Part shown: piece by piece, positions 49,695 through 58,741 of the stretch
Layout: each line of letters begins with the position of its first letter
How positions within the stretch are numbered: position 1 is the stretch's first letter
Assembly: GCA_904419835.1 (NCBI GenBank)
Contig: CAJFTA010000002.1
Span: 1 to 64,000, forward strand
Direction of reading: 5' to 3'
DNA: 64,000 nt
Source: an uncultured Pseudoflavonifractor sp.
GTDB lineage: Bacteria; Bacillota; Clostridia; Oscillospirales; Oscillospiraceae
The notes under the pieces: generated by a model
Databases searched by the model: none
The model's input: only the letters and a program-made list of their open reading frames with translations
What the model was told of the DNA's origin: nothing
Position numbers and translations under genes: made by a program

Positions 49695-50381
49695 ATGCGG
49701 AGCGCGGCGACTGAAGCGGAAAAAACGGCCTTTTGGCCCCTGACCGGGCGGCAGAAGGTCTATCTCAAGGTGAAATTCGTGGTGGACTGGCTGCTGGCGC
49801 TGGCGGCGCTGGTGGTGCTCTCCCCGGTGTTTGGGGTGATTGTGCTGGCCATCAAGCGGGAGGACGGCGGCCCGGTGTTTTTCACCCAGAAGCGGGTGGC
49901 CCGGGGCGGCGCCTATTTTCCCATCTACAAGTTCCGCACCATGCGGCTGGACACCCCCCACGACATGCCCACCCATCTTCTAAAGGACCCGGAGCAGTAC
50001 ATCACCAGGGTGGGCCGGTTTCTGCGCCGCACCTCCCTGGACGAGCTGCCCCAGCTGTGGAACATTATCCGGGGGGAGCTGGCGGTATCCGGCCCACGGC
50101 CCGCCCTGTGGAACCAGGATGACCTCATCGCCCTGCGGGAGGAATACGGCGTGCAGCAGATCCGGCCCGGCATCACGGGCTGGGCCCAGATCCACGGGCG
50201 GGACGAGCTGGAGATTGACAAAAAGGCCGCGCTGGACGCCTATTATCTCCGGCATCTGGGACCTGTGATTGACCTGAAGTGCTTTTTCGGAACGTTTCTG
50301 GCCGTGTTCCGGCAGGACGGCGTTGTGGAGGGCGGCACAGGCGCGATGAAGGAAGGAAACGGAGAGACCCCGAAGGCATGA
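49695..50381 (+). CDS. Undecaprenyl-phosphate sugar-1-phosphate transferase
   Basis: Starts glycan assembly by moving a sugar phosphate from UDP-sugar to undecaprenyl phosphate. 228 aa, monotopic type (PglC/WcaJ C-terminal domain only). It has a single membrane span (about 28-50) and family motifs KFRTMR, the catalytic TSLDELPQLWNIIRGELAVSGPRP (in parts: SLDELPQLWNI, VSGPRP, about 113-138) and RPGITGWAQIHGRD. It begins 19 bp after the peptidase gene and ends overlapping the GT4 gene (ATGA), so it is in the same operon as the peptide-modification genes. Confidence 0.94.
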   Translation: MRSAATEAEKTAFWPLTGRQKVYLKVKFVVDWLLALAALVVLSPVFGVIVLAIKREDGGPVFFTQKRVARGGAYFPIYKFRTMRLDTPHDMPTHLLKDPEQYITRVGRFLRRTSLDELPQLWNIIRGELAVSGPRPALWNQDDLIALREEYGVQQIRPGITGWAQIHGRDELEIDKKAALDAYYLRHLGPVIDLKCFFGTFLAVFRQDGVVEGGTGAMKEGNGETPKA

Positions 50382-51469
50382 AGATACTGATCATAACCAA
50401 CCACTCCTATATGTTCTGGCAGTTCCGCCGGGAGCTGACCGCCGCATTGCTGAAGGACCACCAGGTGGTGCTCAGCACGCCCTTTGTGGGGCACCAGGAG
50501 GACCTGGAGGCCATGGGCTGCCGCTGCATCGAGACGGCGGTGGACCGGCGGGGTATCAATCCGGCCACGGATTTGAAGCTGTTTTCCGTCTACCGCAGGC
50601 TGATCCGGCAGGAGAGGCCGGATCTGGTGATTACATACTCCATCAAGCCCAATATCTACGGCGGCTTGGCCAGCCGACTGGCCGGCGTGCCCTACTGCGC
50701 CAATGTCCAGGGGCTGGGCACCGCCTTCCAGAAGAAGGGCCTGGCGGCCCTGGTGACCGCCATGTACCGCGCCGCCCTTGGAAAAGCCCGGCGGGTGTTC
50801 TTTGAGAACGAGGGCAACGCCGCCCTGTTCCGGGAGAAAAAGATTGTTCCGGCGCAGCGGCAGACGGTGCTGCCCGGCGCGGGGGTGGATCTGGCCTGCT
50901 ACACGCCGGAGCCCCGCCCGGAGGACGGACAGGTCCGGTTCCTGTTTGTGGGCCGGATCATGAGGGAAAAGGGCGTGGACGAGCTGTTCTGGGCCGCCCG
51001 GCGGCTGAAGGAGGAGTACGGCGAGGGCGTCGCCTTCGACGTGGTGGGCTTTTTTGAGGACGCGTACAGGCAGACCGTGGAGGAGCTGGCGGCGGAGCAC
51101 ATCCTCACCTTCCACGGCTTCCAGCAGGATGTGCGGCCCTTTTACGCCACCGCCGACTGCGTGGTGCTGCCCTCTTACCACGAGGGCATGTCCAACGTGC
51201 TGCTGGAGGGGGCGGCCTCCGGCCGGGCCCTGGTGACCAGCGACATTCCCGGCTGCCGGGAGGCGGTGGAGGACGGTGTCACCGGCTTCCTCTGCCCCGC
51301 GGGGGACCGGGAGGCCCTGCTGGACCGGCTGCGCCGGTTTGCATCCTGTCCGCCGGAGAAGCGCGCGGCCATGGGCCGGGCGGGCCGGGCCCTGATGGAG
51401 CGCCGCTTCCGCAAGGAGGACGTGGTGAACAAAACCATTGCCGCTCTGCTGGAGGAGAAACCATGCTGA
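50378..51469 (+). CDS. Glycosyltransferase family 4
   Basis: A 363-aa cytoplasmic GT-B enzyme. The N-terminal half begins KILIITNHSYMFWQFR; the donor-binding half has FLFVGRIMREKGVDELFWA (about 188-206) and the E-x7-E motif in SYHEGMSNVLLEGAASGRALVTSD (parts: HEGMSNVLLEG). It adds the next sugar to the lipid-linked intermediate. Start at MKILI overlaps the upstream stop (ATGA). Confidence 0.93.
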   Translation: MKILIITNHSYMFWQFRRELTAALLKDHQVVLSTPFVGHQEDLEAMGCRCIETAVDRRGINPATDLKLFSVYRRLIRQERPDLVITYSIKPNIYGGLASRLAGVPYCANVQGLGTAFQKKGLAALVTAMYRAALGKARRVFFENEGNAALFREKKIVPAQRQTVLPGAGVDLACYTPEPRPEDGQVRFLFVGRIMREKGVDELFWAARRLKEEYGEGVAFDVVGFFEDAYRQTVEELAAEHILTFHGFQQDVRPFYATADCVVLPSYHEGMSNVLLEGAASGRALVTSDIPGCREAVEDGVTGFLCPAGDREALLDRLRRFASCPPEKRAAMGRAGRALMERRFRKEDVVNKTIAALLEEKPC

Positions 51470-52578
51470 ATCTGCTGCTCGTCATGGCGGTCTCGGTGGC
51501 CCTGGCCTACGGCTCCCAAAAGATGAATCCCTCCGGATTGGATCAACGGGGAAGGGTTTACTGGGATGTATGCCTGGTGCTCATGGCGGTGGTCATGACC
51601 ATGTTTGTGGGCCTGAGAACCGGCTACAACGACACACAGGCCTATATCACCGGATTTCAGAACGCCGAATCGGTGGCCGCCTTCCTGGCCGACCCGGACA
51701 ACCTGGATATCCTCCACAACCCGCTCTTTTACTTTATCACCTGCCTGTTCCGCCAGCTGACGGACAATTACCACCTGTATCTGATGGCCTTCGCCGTGTT
51801 CAATACGGTGCTGTTTGTCCGCTTCCTGCGGCGGTACGCCCCGGAGGGCGGCTTTGCCTTTGTGGTGTTTCTCTATTTTGCCATCGGCGTGTTCACCTTC
51901 TCCATGGCGGCCCTGAAGCAGATCACGGCCTCCGCAGTGCTGACGCTGGCCATTCCCGCCCTTGTGGATAAGAAGTGGGGACGGTACTATCTGCTGGTGG
52001 TGATTGCAGGATTGCTCCACACCTACGCCTTTATCTTCGCTTTCCTTCCCCTGCTGTCGGGGAAGCCCTGGGGCTGGAAGACCCTGCTTCTGCTGGCGGG
52101 AACCCTGGCGGTCATGCTGACCTTTGAGGACACCATCGGCACCCTGCTGGAATACGCCGACTCCATGGGCAAGCACGTGGCGGAGTACGAGGTGTTTGAC
52201 GGCAACCAGATGAACCCCTTCCGGGTGGCGGTGTTCGCGGTGGTGCCGGTGCTGTCCCTGGTGTTCCGGCCGTGGCTGGCGCCGGAGGAGGACCGGGAGA
52301 AGTGCATTCTGCTCAACATGAGCATCGTCAGCCTGATGTTCATGCTGCTGGCCATGATGAACGGCGCCAATATGTTCGGCCGCCTGGCCCGGTATTTCGT
52401 GCTGGGCTCGGTGTGCACCCTGCCCTGGATTCTGGACCGGGTCTTCAACGCCCGCTCCGCCCGGCTCATAAAGCTGCTGGCCGCGGTGAGCTTCCTGGGG
52501 TTTTTCCTGTACGACAACCAGGGATTCAGCCAGGCGTATCACGCCATCAGCCTGACCGGCTTTATCTTCGGGCGGTAG
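51463..52578 (+). CDS. EpsG-family polysaccharide polymerase
   Basis: A 371-aa polytopic membrane protein with about ten spans. EpsG/Wzy-like marks are FVGLRTGYNDTQAYITGF (about 45-62, cited in parts GLRTGYNDT) and later FSMAALKQITASAV. It likely polymerises exopolysaccharide repeat units outside the membrane. It overlaps the GT4 stop by 7 bp and is the last gene before the promoter at 52658. Confidence 0.9.
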   Translation: MLNLLLVMAVSVALAYGSQKMNPSGLDQRGRVYWDVCLVLMAVVMTMFVGLRTGYNDTQAYITGFQNAESVAAFLADPDNLDILHNPLFYFITCLFRQLTDNYHLYLMAFAVFNTVLFVRFLRRYAPEGGFAFVVFLYFAIGVFTFSMAALKQITASAVLTLAIPALVDKKWGRYYLLVVIAGLLHTYAFIFAFLPLLSGKPWGWKTLLLLAGTLAVMLTFEDTIGTLLEYADSMGKHVAEYEVFDGNQMNPFRVAVFAVVPVLSLVFRPWLAPEEDREKCILLNMSIVSLMFMLLAMMNGANMFGRLARYFVLGSVCTLPWILDRVFNARSARLIKLLAAVSFLGFFLYDNQGFSQAYHAISLTGFIFGR

Positions 52579-52657
52579 AAGGCGGATTGCGGCGCGGCAG
52601 GCCGGGAAAAGACTGGAGAAAAGGGAGAATATTTCCCCGGATGTATGCCTGGTTTAT

Positions 52658-52686
52658 TTGACTTCCAGGAAAAAATGAGATAAAAT
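52658..52686 (+). promoter_or_regulatory. Promoter of the second exopolysaccharide transcription unit
   Basis: TTGACT (52658-52663), 17-nt spacer, TAAAAT (52681-52686). The start near 52693 lies downstream of the first possible ATG (52685) of the next gene and so rules that ATG out for this transcript. Confidence 0.75.
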
Positions 52687-52723
52687 GGAACGAATAAAGT
52701 CGGGTATGGGAGAGAAGAGAGAT

Positions 52724-54682
52724 ATGAACATGGCGCGTATTCGCGGGTGGATTGTGCTGGCAATGGATGTGCTCACCATCTTTGTGTGCAATATCCTGAT
52801 GTTTTTGCCCGCCTATCTGAGGAATGATATCCGCCTGATCAATCTGATTCTGCATATCGGGTTCCTGACGGCCTGCGCGCTGGTGTTTCAGGTTGTATTC
52901 AAAACCTATGAGAGCCTGTGGCGCTATGCGGAGAGCCGGGAGTACCTCTGCCTGCTCAGCGGGCTGGCGGCGGGCTTTGTGCTCTACGCGGGGCTGAACC
53001 TGCTGATGGGCGCCCAGCGGATATGGATTGTGTCCGCGTTCTTTGGAACGGTAATCGCCCTGGTCGTCATGCTGGCCTACCGCTTTGCCTACCGCATGCT
53101 CCGGTTCCGCCTGGCGGGCGCCCCCGGCAAGGGCAAGCGGCAGGTGGCCATTATCGGCACCGGCACCGCGGGCGTATCCCTGCTCTATGAGCTGATGCAC
53201 AACACAGGGGGGAATTACGCCCCCTACTGCCTGCTGGACGACGCCTCCGACAAAATCGGAAAGGTGGTCCAGGGCGTGCCGGTCAAGGGCCCCATCAACG
53301 ACCTGTGCGCCATTTTACAGGATACGCCGGTGACGGAGATTATTCTGGCCATCCCCAGCCTGACGGCAGCGCGGAAGGCGGAGATTCTGGAGCTGTGCTC
53401 CAAGACCAAGTGCCGCCTCCACATCCTGTCCGACCCCATCAAGCAGCTGGAGGGCAACGCAGGCTCCATCATGGCCTCCAACGTCCGCGAGGTGGAGATT
53501 GAGGACCTGCTGGGCCGGGACCCCGTCCAGCTGGACAAGGCCAGCGTGCGGGCCTTCCTGGCGGGGAAGCGGGTGCTGGTGACCGGCGGCGGCGGCTCCA
53601 TCGGCTCGGAGCTGTGCCGCCAGATTGCGGAATGCGGGCCCGCCCGGCTGATTGCGGTGGACATTTCGGAGAATTCGGTCTATGATTTACAGCAGGAGCT
53701 GCGCCACAAGTTCCAGAACAGGCTGGACTTTGTGGTGGAAATCGCGTCGGTGCGGGACCGGGAGAAGATGGACAAGCTGTTTGGCCTCTATCAGCCCCAG
53801 GTGGTGTTCCATGCGGCAGCCCACAAGCATGTGCCGCTGATGGAGCAGTGTCCGGAGGAGGCCATCAAGAACAACGTGTTCGGTACATACAATACCGCCC
53901 TGGCCGCCCGGAAGCACAAGGCGGAGGCCTTTGTGCTTATCTCCACCGACAAGGCGGTCAACCCCACCAACATCATGGGCGCCACCAAGTACCTGTGCGA
54001 GCAGGTGCTCCAGGGGCTGCGGGAGAACGCGGAGACCAAGTTTGCCGCGGTGCGGTTCGGCAACGTGCTGGGCTCCAACGGCTCGGTGATCCCCCTGTTC
54101 AAGAAGCAGATTGCCTACGGCGGCCCGGTGACCATCACCGACAAACGGATCATCCGGTATTTCATGACCATCCCGGAGGCGGTGCAGCTGGTGCTGGAGG
54201 CCGGCTCCCTGGCCCAGAGCGGCGAGGTGTTCGTGCTGGACATGGGCAAGCCGGTGCGGATTCTGGAGCTGGCGGAGAATCTGATCCGCCTGTCCGGCCT
54301 GACGCCCTATCAGGACATTCAGATTGAGGAGATCGGCCTGCGTCCCGGCGAGAAGCTGTACGAGGAGCTGCTGACCAGGTCGGCCGACCTGTCCAGAACA
54401 GAGAACGACAAGATTTTTGTGGAGTTTAAGCCCGTTATCCCTGAGGCGGCGCTGGAGCGCCGTCTGGCGGAGCTGTCCGACGTGCTGGAGCATGGCCGGC
54501 GGGCGGATATCTTCCAGACACTCCACCGCCTGGTGCCCACCTTCCACGACCCGGAGGAGGTCAACCGGGCGGCGCTGAGCCGCATGGCGGAGGCGGCCCC
54601 GGCGGAGGATACGGAGGGAGAGGAAGAGGCGGAGACGGAGCCCCGCCCTTTTGAGCTGGGCATACTGCGGCACATTGGCTGA
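52724..54682 (+). CDS. Membrane nucleotide-sugar 4,6-dehydratase (CapD/PglF-like)
   Basis: A 652-aa protein. Four N-terminal membrane spans (about 5-125), a CoA-binding-like Rossmann domain (about 135-275, VAIIGTGTAGVSLL), then an extended SDR domain (about 278-590). The SDR domain has VLVTGGGGSIGSELCRQI, HAAAHKHVPLME, STDKAVNPTNIMGATK (Met in place of the usual catalytic Tyr, a known trait of this family) and ITDKRIIRYFM. It makes a UDP-4-keto-6-deoxyhexosamine, precursor of a deoxyamino sugar. The ATG at 52724 was chosen from the promoter position and the purine-rich site upstream. An acidic tail ends the protein. Confidence 0.92.
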   Translation: MNMARIRGWIVLAMDVLTIFVCNILMFLPAYLRNDIRLINLILHIGFLTACALVFQVVFKTYESLWRYAESREYLCLLSGLAAGFVLYAGLNLLMGAQRIWIVSAFFGTVIALVVMLAYRFAYRMLRFRLAGAPGKGKRQVAIIGTGTAGVSLLYELMHNTGGNYAPYCLLDDASDKIGKVVQGVPVKGPINDLCAILQDTPVTEIILAIPSLTAARKAEILELCSKTKCRLHILSDPIKQLEGNAGSIMASNVREVEIEDLLGRDPVQLDKASVRAFLAGKRVLVTGGGGSIGSELCRQIAECGPARLIAVDISENSVYDLQQELRHKFQNRLDFVVEIASVRDREKMDKLFGLYQPQVVFHAAAHKHVPLMEQCPEEAIKNNVFGTYNTALAARKHKAEAFVLISTDKAVNPTNIMGATKYLCEQVLQGLRENAETKFAAVRFGNVLGSNGSVIPLFKKQIAYGGPVTITDKRIIRYFMTIPEAVQLVLEAGSLAQSGEVFVLDMGKPVRILELAENLIRLSGLTPYQDIQIEEIGLRPGEKLYEELLTRSADLSRTENDKIFVEFKPVIPEAALERRLAELSDVLEHGRRADIFQTLHRLVPTFHDPEEVNRAALSRMAEAAPAEDTEGEEEAETEPRPFELGILRHIG

Positions 54683-54701
54683 GGAACAAAGGAGAACCAA
54701 G

Positions 54702-55520
54702 ATGAAAAAAGCAGGAAAAATTGCCCTGGCGGTGGCGGGCGTGGTCCTGGTGGCCGGAGCCGTTACCGTGGCGGTGCAGTGGAACAACATCAAGGCCGTG
54801 GCCTATATGATGACCATGGACACCGGCACCCTGAGCCAGCGGGCGGAGGAGAACCGCAAGACGCTGGACAAGGCCATGGAGGACTACCAGATTCCCTCCT
54901 ATACCTTCTCGGAGGAGGAGATGAGCCAGCTGGCCAGCGGCGAGCTGAGTGAGGAGGAGGCCGCGGCCCGCATCCTGGGAGAGAACGGCGGCACTACGGC
55001 CGAGCCGGAGCCGTCCCAGAGCGGAGCGCCCAGCCAGGAACCGTCCCCCAGTCAGAGCACGCCGCCCAGCCAGGAACCGTCCCCCAGTCAGAGCACGCCG
55101 CCCAGCCAGAGCCCGTCCGCCAGTCAGAGCGCCCAGCCCGCCCAGAGCGCGGACCAGGGCGGAGAGACATCCGCCCAGGATGCCGAGGCGGAGCTGCGGC
55201 AGCTGGTGGCCACCATGTATGTGCTCCAGGCCACCTATGAGGGCAAGCTGGAGGCCATTGTGCAGGAGGCCATCGACGAATACACAGCCGGTGAGCACAC
55301 CTCGGAGAACCGCACCAGAATTGTGTACAGCAAGTACGACGCCCTCACCAAGCTGGAGCAGGAGTGCGACCAGAAGGTGGCGGACGTTGTGAGCCGGATG
55401 CGGGAGCTGCTGAAGGCAACCGGACAGAGCGAGAGCCTGGCCGACGAGGTGCAGCGGACCTATGAAGAGGAGAAGAGCCTGAAGAAGGCCTACTATATCC
55501 GGGAGTTCCAGGAGGGCTGA
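54702..55520 (+). CDS. Membrane-anchored protein with Ser/Pro/Gln repeat linker, unknown function
   Basis: A 272-aa protein. N-terminal membrane span (about 6-28), then an acidic helix region to about 100, a low-complexity Ser/Pro/Gln/Glu linker (about 105-165) encoded by 36-bp repeats, and a charged helical C-terminal domain (about 170-272) that may be a coiled coil. AAAGGAG lies before the ATG, 19 bp after capD. I recognise no family. Topology suggests an extracytoplasmic spacer or scaffold for exopolysaccharide synthesis. Confidence 0.82.
   Translation: MKKAGKIALAVAGVVLVAGAVTVAVQWNNIKAVAYMMTMDTGTLSQRAEENRKTLDKAMEDYQIPSYTFSEEEMSQLASGELSEEEAAARILGENGGTTAEPEPSQSGAPSQEPSPSQSTPPSQEPSPSQSTPPSQSPSASQSAQPAQSADQGGETSAQDAEAELRQLVATMYVLQATYEGKLEAIVQEAIDEYTAGEHTSENRTRIVYSKYDALTKLEQECDQKVADVVSRMRELLKATGQSESLADEVQRTYEEEKSLKKAYYIREFQEG
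55029..55136 (+). repeat. 36-bp tandem repeats in the linker-coding region
   Basis: Two exact copies (55029-55064 and 55065-55100) and a third diverged copy (55101-55136) encode PSQEPSPSQSTP-type units in frame. They are expected to vary in number between strains. Confidence 0.9.
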
Positions 55521-55538
55521 GACAGGGAGGGAGAGCGC

Positions 55539-56300
55539 ATGGTGGATCTGCACTGTCATATCCTGCCCGGCGTGGACGACGGCGCGGCCTCCCTGGCGGA
55601 GAGCCTGGCCATGGCCAGGCTGGCTGTGGACAGCGGCGTGCGCGCCATTGCGGCAACGCCCCACTGCGACCCGGAGAGCGGGTTTGACAACTACCGCTCC
55701 CGGGACCTGGCCCAGCGGTTTCTCCAGCTGGAGCAGGCGGTACAGAAGGCGAAGCTGCCCCTGCGGATTCACGCGGGGATGGAGGTCTTTGTGACCCCCT
55801 CCACCCCCCGCCTGCTGCGGGAGGGGCGGCTCCTGACCCTGGGGGGCAGCGGGTACCTGCTGGCGGAATTTGACTTCCAGTGCGGCCCCGCCTTTGCCGA
55901 GCGCATGCTCTCCGCCCTGCGGCAGGAGGGGGTGCGGCCGGTGGTGGCCCACCCGGAGCGCTACCGCTTTGTCCAGCGGGACCCGGAGCGGCTCTTCCGC
56001 TGGCTGGAGGAGGGGTATGTCCTCCAGCTCAACAAGGGCAGCTTCTTCGGCCGCTTCGGCGAAGGGGCGGCCAGGACCGCCCACTGGTGCCTGCGGGAGG
56101 GGTGCGTCCACCTCATCGGCAGCGACGCCCACAGCCCCTACCAGCGTACCACCCGCCTGTCCGACATCCATGAGTACATCAGCGGCGCGGCCTCCCAGGG
56201 GCTGGCCGACCTGCTGCTGAGGGACAACCCAGGCCGCATCCTGGCCGACCAGCCGGTGGTGTCGCCGGAGCCCATATTTGACGGGTTTGGCGGGTATTGA
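55539..56300 (+). CDS. CpsB-type PHP-domain tyrosine phosphatase
   Basis: A 253-aa Mn-dependent phosphatase that removes phosphate from the tyrosine tails of BY-kinases, so controlling polysaccharide length and amount. PHP motifs: DLHCHILPGVDDGA (start), TPHCDPE (about 46-52), HAGMEVF, AHPERYRF (about 134-141), GSDAHSP (about 194-200). Two candidate kinase substrates are encoded downstream. Confidence 0.95.
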   Translation: MVDLHCHILPGVDDGAASLAESLAMARLAVDSGVRAIAATPHCDPESGFDNYRSRDLAQRFLQLEQAVQKAKLPLRIHAGMEVFVTPSTPRLLREGRLLTLGGSGYLLAEFDFQCGPAFAERMLSALRQEGVRPVVAHPERYRFVQRDPERLFRWLEEGYVLQLNKGSFFGRFGEGAARTAHWCLREGCVHLIGSDAHSPYQRTTRLSDIHEYISGAASQGLADLLLRDNPGRILADQPVVSPEPIFDGFGGY

Positions 56301-56422
56301 GGGTGGAGCACTGGTTCAGTTTGATTCCAAATTGTATATTTAATTGAGAAAATACAAAATGGAGTGAGCGAACCGCCGCCGGAGCGGCAAAACAGCAGCC
56401 ATGAAGTTAGCGAGGAGATACC

Positions 56423-57229
56423 ATGAGGAAGCTTCATTTCATCATCGCCGCGCTCCTGCTTGTGAGCGCGGCGGGTTTTGTCTGGACGGAGGTCCGGCAG
56501 CGGAGCGCCGCAGACCAGACGCTGCCCGTCATCGAGTGCCCGGATACTCCCCTGGTGATCCAAGTGGGGGAGAGCAGCGAGGAGGTCCTGCTGGAGGGCG
56601 TGACCGCCTGGGATGAGAAGGACGGCGACCTGACGGCTCAGGTTATGGTGGAGGGCATCGAAAAGAGCATCCAGGACAACGAGACCACCGTGACCTACGC
56701 CGTGGTGGACAGCGACAGCCACGTGGCCAAGCTGACCCGGACGGTCCGCTATACCGACTACACGCCGCCCAGATTCGGCCTGAGCATGGAGCTGCGCTAC
56801 GAGCTGGGGGAGCCGGTGGTCATCCGGGACCGGCTGACCGCCTGGGACGTGATCGACGGGGATCTGTCCGCCCAGGTGAAGGCCACCAGCACCGGCCTGG
56901 ACGCCCTGGCGGAGGGCCGCTATCCGGTCACCTTTGAGGTGACCAACAGCATGGGGGACACCAGCACCTGGACGGCGGAGATCCGCATCCAGAACCGGGA
57001 GGCGGGGGAGCCCTATCTGCTGCTGAAGCAGTATCTGGTCTACCTGGAGGCCGGGGACAGCTTCCAGCCCATGGACTACTTTGAAGAGGTCATCGGCGGC
57101 GACGCGGCCAACGTGACGGTGGACTCCAACGTGGACACCAGGACGCCGGGCAGCTATCAGGTGACCTATTCCTGCGTCGGGACCACCGGCGTGACGGGGA
57201 CCACCGAGCTCTTTGTGGTGGTAGAGTAA
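56423..57229 (+). CDS. Exported Ig-like domain protein in the exopolysaccharide locus
   Basis: A 268-aa protein with an N-terminal signal/anchor (about 5-25) and three tandem bacterial Ig-like domains (DUF5011 type), each with the D-G-D-L/V motif or its equivalent: DEKDGDLTAQV, DVIDGDLSAQV, and a divergent third. The short AT-rich gap before it (56301-56422) includes a GCCGCCGGAGCGGC hairpin but no convincing promoter. Such domains usually bind surface glycans or extend a protein from the membrane; it may contact the exopolysaccharide. A 24-bp gap separates it from the first kinase. Confidence 0.85.
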   Translation: MRKLHFIIAALLLVSAAGFVWTEVRQRSAADQTLPVIECPDTPLVIQVGESSEEVLLEGVTAWDEKDGDLTAQVMVEGIEKSIQDNETTVTYAVVDSDSHVAKLTRTVRYTDYTPPRFGLSMELRYELGEPVVIRDRLTAWDVIDGDLSAQVKATSTGLDALAEGRYPVTFEVTNSMGDTSTWTAEIRIQNREAGEPYLLLKQYLVYLEAGDSFQPMDYFEEVIGGDAANVTVDSNVDTRTPGSYQVTYSCVGTTGVTGTTELFVVVE

Positions 57230-57253
57230 GGCCGGAACGGAGGAGCCGAAGCA

Positions 57254-58741
57254 ATGGAACAAAAGAAACAGTTCAGCTGGGGCGGCATTGAGCCGCTGTG
57301 CGTGGCGCGGCGGGTGCTGCGCCAGCTCCCGGCCATTCTCGCCGGCGGGGTCATCGCCGTGCTGTGCGCGTGGATTGCCATGACCGGCCTCTACCACCCC
57401 TCCTATACCGCCAGCACCACCCTGGCCGTGTCGGTCAGGAGCAGCAGCTACTCCTCGGTGCTGTCCAACCTGAGCATGTCCGCCGAGATTGCGGAGACCT
57501 TTACCACCCTCTTTGAGAGCAATGTGTTTGACAGCCTGGCCGCCGAGCTGATGGGGGAGGCCTCCCTGCCCGGGGAGCTGTCCGCCGTGGTGATCCCGGA
57601 GACCAACCTGCTGGTGCTCACCGTGACGGCGGACCGGCCGGACACTGCCTTCCGCACCCTGAAGCTGGTGCTGGAGAACTACGACCAGGTGTCGGAGCAG
57701 ATGTTCCAGAACGTCATCCTCAAGCAGCTGGACAGCCCCAAAGTGCCCACCGCCCCCTCCAACCCCCTGAACCGGAGCCGGACGGTGAAGCTGGCCGCCG
57801 TGGGCGGCGCGGGCGCGGTGCTGGCCCTGGTGCTGCTGCTCACACTGTGGGCGGACACGGTGCAGAACACGGAGGGCCTGCGGCGCAAGGTGGATGCCCG
57901 GCAGTTCGGCGTCATCTTCCATGAGAGCAAGAACAAGACCCTGCGGACCAAGCTCCGCCGGACCAATAAGGGGCTGCTCGTCACCATGCCGGTGGCCAGC
58001 TTCCGCTTTACCGAGACCATGTACAAGCTGGGCGTCAAGCTGGGCTACGCCGCCAAAAACAACGGCTACCAGGTCATTCTCATCACCAGCGTGGCGGAGA
58101 ACGAGGGCAAGTCCACCGTGGCCGCCAACCTGGCCCTGACCCTGGCCCAGCAGGGGAAGCGGGTGCTGCTCATAGACGCCGACATGCACAAGGCGGCCCA
58201 GTACAAGCTTCTGGGATACAATCCCCGGGTGGAGCTGGCCGACGTGCTCTCGGGCAAGGCGGAGTACCGGCCGGAGTACCTGGAAAAGCACGGGCTGTAT
58301 GTCCTGCTGTCCAAGCAGGGGAGCCGGCAGGCGGCGGAGCAGATTGCCGCCGAGCGCATGGGGACCCTGCTGGAGCAGGCCCGGGCGGAGATGGACTTTG
58401 TGATCATCGACTCCCCGCCCATCGCCCTGTTCTCCGACATGGAGTACCTGGCCGACCGGGCGGACGCCTCCCTGCTGGTGGTGCGGCAGGACTGCGTGCC
58501 CGCCCCCCGCATCAACGACGCCGCCGACCTGCTGCGGGGCTGCCGGAGCGAGCTGCTGGGGTGCATCCTGAACGACGTGCGCACCACCCCCTTCTTCAGC
58601 GAGTCCAGGCGGCACGGCTACGGGTACGGCTATGGCTATGGGTACGGTTACGGCTACGGCGGATATGGCGGCTACGGCCGCCGCCGGCACAGCCAGGACG
58701 GGGAACAGGAAAACCAGGAGACGGAGAACGGCAATGGATGA
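57254..58741 (+). CDS. Wzz-BY-kinase fusion 1 (polysaccharide co-polymerase and tyrosine kinase)
   Basis: A 495-aa protein. The N-terminal Wzz-like domain has two membrane spans (about 30-50 and 178-200) and an outer loop. The cytoplasmic BY-kinase has Walker A SVAENEGKST (about 277-286), A' LLIDADM (about 305-311) and Walker B FVIIDSPP (about 378-385). The tail (about 455-478) is a run of YG dipeptides, likely autophosphorylation sites and target of CpsB. Walker A lacks the common PGEGKS start but keeps GKST. Its end overlaps the next gene by 8 bp. Confidence 0.93.
   Translation: MEQKKQFSWGGIEPLCVARRVLRQLPAILAGGVIAVLCAWIAMTGLYHPSYTASTTLAVSVRSSSYSSVLSNLSMSAEIAETFTTLFESNVFDSLAAELMGEASLPGELSAVVIPETNLLVLTVTADRPDTAFRTLKLVLENYDQVSEQMFQNVILKQLDSPKVPTAPSNPLNRSRTVKLAAVGGAGAVLALVLLLTLWADTVQNTEGLRRKVDARQFGVIFHESKNKTLRTKLRRTNKGLLVTMPVASFRFTETMYKLGVKLGYAAKNNGYQVILITSVAENEGKSTVAANLALTLAQQGKRVLLIDADMHKAAQYKLLGYNPRVELADVLSGKAEYRPEYLEKHGLYVLLSKQGSRQAAEQIAAERMGTLLEQARAEMDFVIIDSPPIALFSDMEYLADRADASLLVVRQDCVPAPRINDAADLLRGCRSELLGCILNDVRTTPFFSESRRHGYGYGYGYGYGYGYGGYGGYGRRRHSQDGEQENQETENGNG

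Noticed and set aside
52685..52723. First possible ATG (52685) for the CapD-like gene
   Set aside because: It overlaps the -10 box of a good promoter and lies upstream of the predicted transcript start.
55029..55136. Regular 36-bp repeats as a CRISPR array
   Set aside because: They are direct, spacer-less, in frame within a coding sequence, and no cas genes are in the window.
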